Part shown: positions 23,009-26,179 of the stretch, piece after piece
Position numbering within the stretch: position 1 is the stretch's first letter
Layout of the letters: each line of letters begins with the position of its first letter
NCBI GenBank assembly: GCA_000432855.1
Contig: HF990846.1
Location: 1-26,179, forward strand
DNA length: 26,179 nucleotides
Direction of reading: 5' to 3'
Origin: Firmicutes bacterium CAG:822
Lineage (GTDB): Bacteria; Bacillota_I; Bacilli_A; RF39; UBA660
The notes under the pieces: model-generated
Databases searched by the model: none
The model's input: only the letters and a program-made list of their open reading frames with translations
What the model was told of the DNA's origin: nothing
Program-made: the position numbers and the translations under genes

Positions 23009-25474
23009 ATGGATCATACAAGAGATAGATTAGAAGAAAATAATATTGTAAGTGAAATTGAAACATCGTTTATTGAATATTCCATGAGTGTCATCAAATC
23101 AAGAGCTTTGCCTGACTTAAGAGATGGATTAAAACCTGTACATCGTCGTATTTTATATTCAATGTATGAATCTGGATATACTCCAGATAAACCACACAAG
23201 AAAAGTGCGAAGACCGTCGGAGAAGTAATGGGTAATTATCACCCACACGGTGATTCAAGTATATATGAAGCTATGGTTCGTATGGCTCAAGACTTTAGTT
23301 ATCGTTATCCATTAATCGATGGACACGGAAACTTTGGTAATATTGAAGGATATGGGGCCGCAGCCATGCGTTACACCGAATCAAGATTAGCTAAAATATC
23401 TTTAGAATTATTAAGAGATATTAATAAAAATACTGTGGATTTCACTACAAACTATGATGAAACAAGAAAAGAACCAACTGTTTTACCTTCTCGTTTCCCT
23501 AATATTTTAGTTAATGGAACAATGGGTATAGCTGTTGGTATGGCAACTAATATACCACCACATAATTTAGGTGAAGTAATTGATGGATGTATTGCTTATA
23601 TTGATAATCCAGACATTGATACCGATGGATTAATGCAGTATATTAAAGGACCAGACTTCCCTACTGGCGCAACAATTTTAGGTAATAGTGGTATTAAAAA
23701 AGCCTATGAAACAGGTCGTGGAACAATTACCATTAGAAGTAAAGCTACAATTGAAGAGAAAAATGGTCGTCATTATATAATCATTGATGAAGTTCCATAT
23801 GGAGTTAATACTTCAGATTTAAAAGATAAAGTAGCCGAACTTGTTCATAGTAAAGTAATAGATGGTATTTCAGACTACCATACAGACTTAAAAAATGGTA
23901 TTAAAATAACAATCACATTAAAGAAAGATGCCAATCCACAAGTTGTTTTAAATAACTTATATAAACATACACAATTCCAAACAACTTATGGAATTATCCT
24001 ATTAATGCTTGATAATAATACTCCAAGAACTCTAGGATTAAAAGACATTATTTCAAAATATGTTGATTATCAAAAAGAAGTTATTATTAGAAGAACAAAA
24101 TTTGATTTAGATAAAGCTGAAAAAAGAGTTCATATCTTAGAAGGATATAAAATAGCGCTTGATAATATTGATGATTTCATTCAAATTATTAGAGATGCTA
24201 AAACTGATGTTGAAGCTAAAACTAAGTTAATTGCTAAATATAGTCTAACTGAAGCTCAAGCTGAAGCTATTCTAGAATTAAAATTACGTCGTTTAACCGG
24301 CTTAGAAAGAGAAAAAATTGAAGCTGAATTAAATGATTTATTAGAAAAAATTAAATATTATAAAGAAATTCTTGCGTCTGAAGCTAAAGTATTAGAAATT
24401 ATTAAACAAGAAATGTTAGAAATTAAAAATAAATATGGCGATGAGAGACGTACAAACATCGATATGACAGCAATTGACTACATTGAGGATGAATCACTCA
24501 TACCTGTGGAAAACATCGTTGTAACGCTAACAAATAAGGGTTATATTAAACGTATGAATAGTGAAACATACAGAACTCAAAATCGTGGCGGTGTTGGTAT
24601 AAAAGGTATGACCACAAATGAAAATGATTTTGTGGAAAAAATCATCTCAATGAGTACCCATGATTACTTAATGTTCTTTACAAATAAAGGGAAAACATAC
24701 AGAATTAAGGGTTATGAAGTACCACAGTACAGTCGTCAATCAAAAGGTCTTCCAATCATTAACTTATTACCTTTCGACAAAGATGAAGAAGTTACTGCTA
24801 TGTTGAAAATTGATCAAAATGAAGAAAACAATAATATTGTATTTTGTACACAAAAAGGATTAGTTAAACGAACTGCTATATCAGAATTTGAAAATATCCG
24901 AAAAAGTGGAAAACTTGCAATATCATTAAAAGAAAATGATCAATTAATATCTGTTAAAAAGACTTCTGGAAATGACGAAATAGTTATAGCAGCATCAAAT
25001 GGTCGAATGATTAGATTTAATGAATCAGAAATAAGAGTAATGGGTAGAACTGCTTCGGGTGTAAAAGGTATTGATCTTGGTGATAGCATATGTGTAGGAT
25101 GTGAAATAGCTCAACAAAACCAAGAAATACTCGTCGTAACTGAAAAAGGTTATGGAAAACGTACAAATATTGAAGAATATCGTATGACACATCGTGGCAG
25201 TAAAGGTGTCAAAGCATTAAATATTACTGATAAAAATGGTAATATCGTATCATTTAAATTAGTAAGTGGAGATGAAGATCTAATGATAATTACCGATAGT
25301 GGAATAATTATCAGACTACCAATAGGACAAATCTCAACAACTGGTAGAGTTGCTCAAGGTGTCAGATTAATTCACTTAAAAGATAATCAAAAAGTAAGTA
25401 GTATTGCCCTACTCGACAAAGAATCTGAAGAAGAAAGCATTAATTCTGCAGAAAATACTGAAACTAAAGAATAA
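23009..25474 (+). CDS. gyrA: DNA gyrase subunit A
   Basis: Cleavage-rejoining subunit of gyrase. 821 residues. Seen: the catalytic tyrosine in AAMRYTE (Y122), and a quinolone-resistance region reading GDSSIYEAM with serine and glutamate at the positions equivalent to E. coli 83 and 87, the usual sensitive-type pair. The GyrA-box-like QNRGGVGIKG and the repeated blades of the C-terminal beta-pinwheel support GyrA rather than ParC. The tail is acidic (KESEEESINSAENTETKE). AGGAGGT lies 6 bases before the ATG and 10 bases after the gyrB stop. Confidence 0.98.
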   Translation: MDHTRDRLEENNIVSEIETSFIEYSMSVIKSRALPDLRDGLKPVHRRILYSMYESGYTPDKPHKKSAKTVGEVMGNYHPHGDSSIYEAMVRMAQDFSYRYPLIDGHGNFGNIEGYGAAAMRYTESRLAKISLELLRDINKNTVDFTTNYDETRKEPTVLPSRFPNILVNGTMGIAVGMATNIPPHNLGEVIDGCIAYIDNPDIDTDGLMQYIKGPDFPTGATILGNSGIKKAYETGRGTITIRSKATIEEKNGRHYIIIDEVPYGVNTSDLKDKVAELVHSKVIDGISDYHTDLKNGIKITITLKKDANPQVVLNNLYKHTQFQTTYGIILLMLDNNTPRTLGLKDIISKYVDYQKEVIIRRTKFDLDKAEKRVHILEGYKIALDNIDDFIQIIRDAKTDVEAKTKLIAKYSLTEAQAEAILELKLRRLTGLEREKIEAELNDLLEKIKYYKEILASEAKVLEIIKQEMLEIKNKYGDERRTNIDMTAIDYIEDESLIPVENIVVTLTNKGYIKRMNSETYRTQNRGGVGIKGMTTNENDFVEKIISMSTHDYLMFFTNKGKTYRIKGYEVPQYSRQSKGLPIINLLPFDKDEEVTAMLKIDQNEENNNIVFCTQKGLVKRTAISEFENIRKSGKLAISLKENDQLISVKKTSGNDEIVIAASNGRMIRFNESEIRVMGRTASGVKGIDLGDSICVGCEIAQQNQEILVVTEKGYGKRTNIEEYRMTHRGSKGVKALNITDKNGNIVSFKLVSGDEDLMIITDSGIIIRLPIGQISTTGRVAQGVRLIHLKDNQKVSSIALLDKESEEESINSAENTETKE

Positions 25475-25476
25475 AA

Positions 25477-25498
25477 CAATGTTTCACGTGAAACATTG
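25477..25498. promoter_or_regulatory. parS: parS site 1
   Basis: The 16-bp core TGTTTCACGTGAAACA (25480-25495) matches the conserved ParB-binding centromere site at every specified position. Arms CAA/TTG extend the palindrome to 22 bp. It begins 2 bases after the gyrA stop. Confidence 0.93.
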
Positions 25499-25504
25499 AG
25501 CAAG

Positions 25505-25531
25505 AGAACGAAATTAATTTCGTTCTTTTTT
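25505..25531 (+). terminator. Intrinsic terminator of gyrA
   Basis: AGAACGAAAT (25505-25514) pairs with ATTTCGTTCT (25517-25526), followed by TTTTT. It lies between parS sites 1 and 2, so site 1 is inside the gyrA transcript. Confidence 0.88.
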
Positions 25532-25541
25532 ATATAAAAAT

Positions 25542-25567
25542 ACCTATGTTTCACGTGAAACATAGGT
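25542..25567. promoter_or_regulatory. parS: parS site 2
   Basis: Core at 25547-25562, identical to site 1. Arms ACCTA/TAGGT extend the palindrome to 26 bp. Confidence 0.93.
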
Positions 25568-25693
25568 TAACAAGAATAAATTATAAAAACAATATAGTCT
25601 ATTTTTATAATAGAACAGATATTAATAATTTTTATTAATTATTATTAAATTTTAAACATTACTAAAACAAATATATAAGATTTATTAAAACAT

Positions 25694-25702
25694 TTTTCCA
25701 CA
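25694..25702 (+). promoter_or_regulatory. DnaA box next to parS site 3
   Basis: TTTTCCACA, followed after 8 bases by the parS core. Same orientation as the two boxes further right. Confidence 0.7.
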
Positions 25703-25703
25703 G

Positions 25704-25733
25704 TATACAATGTTTCACGTGAAACATTGTATA
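25704..25733. promoter_or_regulatory. parS: parS site 3
   Basis: Core at 25711-25726. Arms TATACAA/TTGTATA extend the palindrome to 30 bp. Confidence 0.93.
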
Positions 25734-25884
25734 AATTTAGTAAAATTTCTTTATTAATATGTATTTTTATACAAAACAATATATAACCTATTATTATAAG
25801 CAAACACTAAATTAAACATTATATTTTTATCAAAATTAGTTATTATATATATGACACAACATTATAAAAATAAACATTTAAAAT

Positions 25885-25893
25885 TTATCCACA
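25885..25893 (+). promoter_or_regulatory. DnaA box next to parS site 4
   Basis: Perfect TTATCCACA, 7 bases before the parS core. Confidence 0.8.
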
Positions 25894-25896
25894 GCA

Positions 25897-25920
25897 CTAA
25901 TGTTTCACGTGAAACATTAG
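25897..25920. promoter_or_regulatory. parS: parS site 4
   Basis: Core at 25901-25916. Arms CTAA/TTAG extend the palindrome to 24 bp. Confidence 0.93.
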
Positions 25921-26062
25921 GTACAAATTAAATTCATAATAAAAAAATAATTATTATATAAAATGATATACCCTATTTATTTTATATAGTAATCATAAAT
26001 AGATTCATTGCTATAAAAATTAAACTAATTATTTATTTTCTAATAATATAAAAGAAAACAAC

Positions 26063-26071
26063 TTATCCACA
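26063..26071 (+). promoter_or_regulatory. DnaA box next to parS site 5
   Basis: Perfect TTATCCACA, 7 bases before the parS core. Confidence 0.8.
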
Positions 26072-26101
26072 GTATCAATGTTTCACGTGAAACATTGATA
26101 C
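26072..26101. promoter_or_regulatory. parS: parS site 5
   Basis: Core at 26079-26094. Arms GTATCAA/TTGATAC extend the palindrome to 30 bp. Confidence 0.93.
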
Positions 26102-26179
26102 AAAAAAATTATATATGTTATATTGTTTCAAAAAATAATAATTCATAATTTTTTGCTTATAGATATTTTAAACTTAATA

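Larger units (their letters stand above)
25542..26101. repeat. Tandem degenerate DnaA-box/parS modules
   Basis: Four parS cores at intervals of 164, 190 and 178 bp (25547, 25711, 25901, 26079). Sites 3-5 are each preceded by a DnaA box. Between consecutive sites an AT-rich spacer carries a related segment about 40-65 bases after each site: AACAATATAGTCTATTTTTA (25588), AACAATATATAACCTATTAT (25775), AAATGATATACCCTATTTAT (25961). I see no open frame with a ribosome-binding site in the spacers. The array may continue past the window; 26102-26179 shows only AT-rich sequence. Confidence 0.75.

Noticed and set aside
25475..26179. Small genes or a CRISPR array in the region after gyrA.
   Set aside because: No frame with start and ribosome-binding site. 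The repeats are palindromic parS cores with diverged AT-rich spacers of unequal length, and there are no cas genes.
1..26179. tRNA, rRNA, insertion sequences, prophage or integrase genes.
   Set aside because: None recognised on either strand; the window is core chromosome except for the 10.1-10.4 kb element.

Overview
This is the chromosomal replication-origin region of a low-GC Gram-positive bacterium (Bacillota). The core order jag-yidC-rnpA-rpmH-[oriC]-dnaA-dnaN-recF-gyrB-gyrA, with mnmE, mnmG, rsmG and a Noc/ParB gene on the left, is the classical Bacilli oriC neighbourhood. Base composition is very AT-rich. TGA is used as a stop and TGG for Trp, so the code is standard and not mycoplasmal. 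dapF implies a diaminopimelate pathway. A ComK homologue and a Noc-type ParB point to class Bacilli in the broad sense (Bacillus/Erysipelotrichia-like, perhaps an uncultured gut lineage). Species is not determinable from what I can see.

Left arm (1-16.2 kb): all main genes are on the minus strand, co-directional with a leftward fork. From the origin outwards: rpmH-rnpA-yidC-jag, driven by a perfect consensus promoter at 16244-16272; a DUF1846 gene; HD hydrolase-mnmE; a compact convergent locus at 10.14-10.43 kb that looks like a type I toxin-antitoxin module; mnmG-rsmG; noc-(GltD-like oxidoreductase)-dapF, with its own promoter carrying a Noc-box-like palindrome in the spacer; then an osmoprotectant ABC transporter (opuCA plus a fused permease/binding protein) followed by a metallo-beta-lactamase-fold gene. 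Several intrinsic terminators overlap the stop codon of the gene they end.

Origin (16.2-18.1 kb): two DnaA-box clusters flank dnaA, eight boxes upstream and four between dnaA and dnaN, giving the bipartite layout of Bacillus subtilis. Right arm (16.6-25.5 kb): dnaA, dnaN, a ComK-family gene in the slot where Bacilli usually carry yaaA, then recF-gyrB-gyrA. Strict 9-bp DnaA boxes recur inside these coding regions (nine copies) but appear once in the coding regions of the 16-kb left arm.

End of window (25.48-26.18 kb): about 700 bp without a gene hold five perfect 16-bp parS sites. Each sits in a longer palindrome whose arms differ from site to site. The last three are each preceded, 7-8 bp upstream, by a DnaA box, so a DnaA-box/parS module repeats about every 180-190 bp. 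The cognate ParA/ParB are not in the window: the only ParB-family gene here carries Noc-type specificity residues. The strongest candidates for something undescribed are (1) the DnaA-box/parS array, (2) the long-linker Noc that lacks the membrane-targeting N-terminus and has a candidate autoregulatory operator, and (3) the 25-residue hydrophobic peptide locus between mnmG and mnmE.
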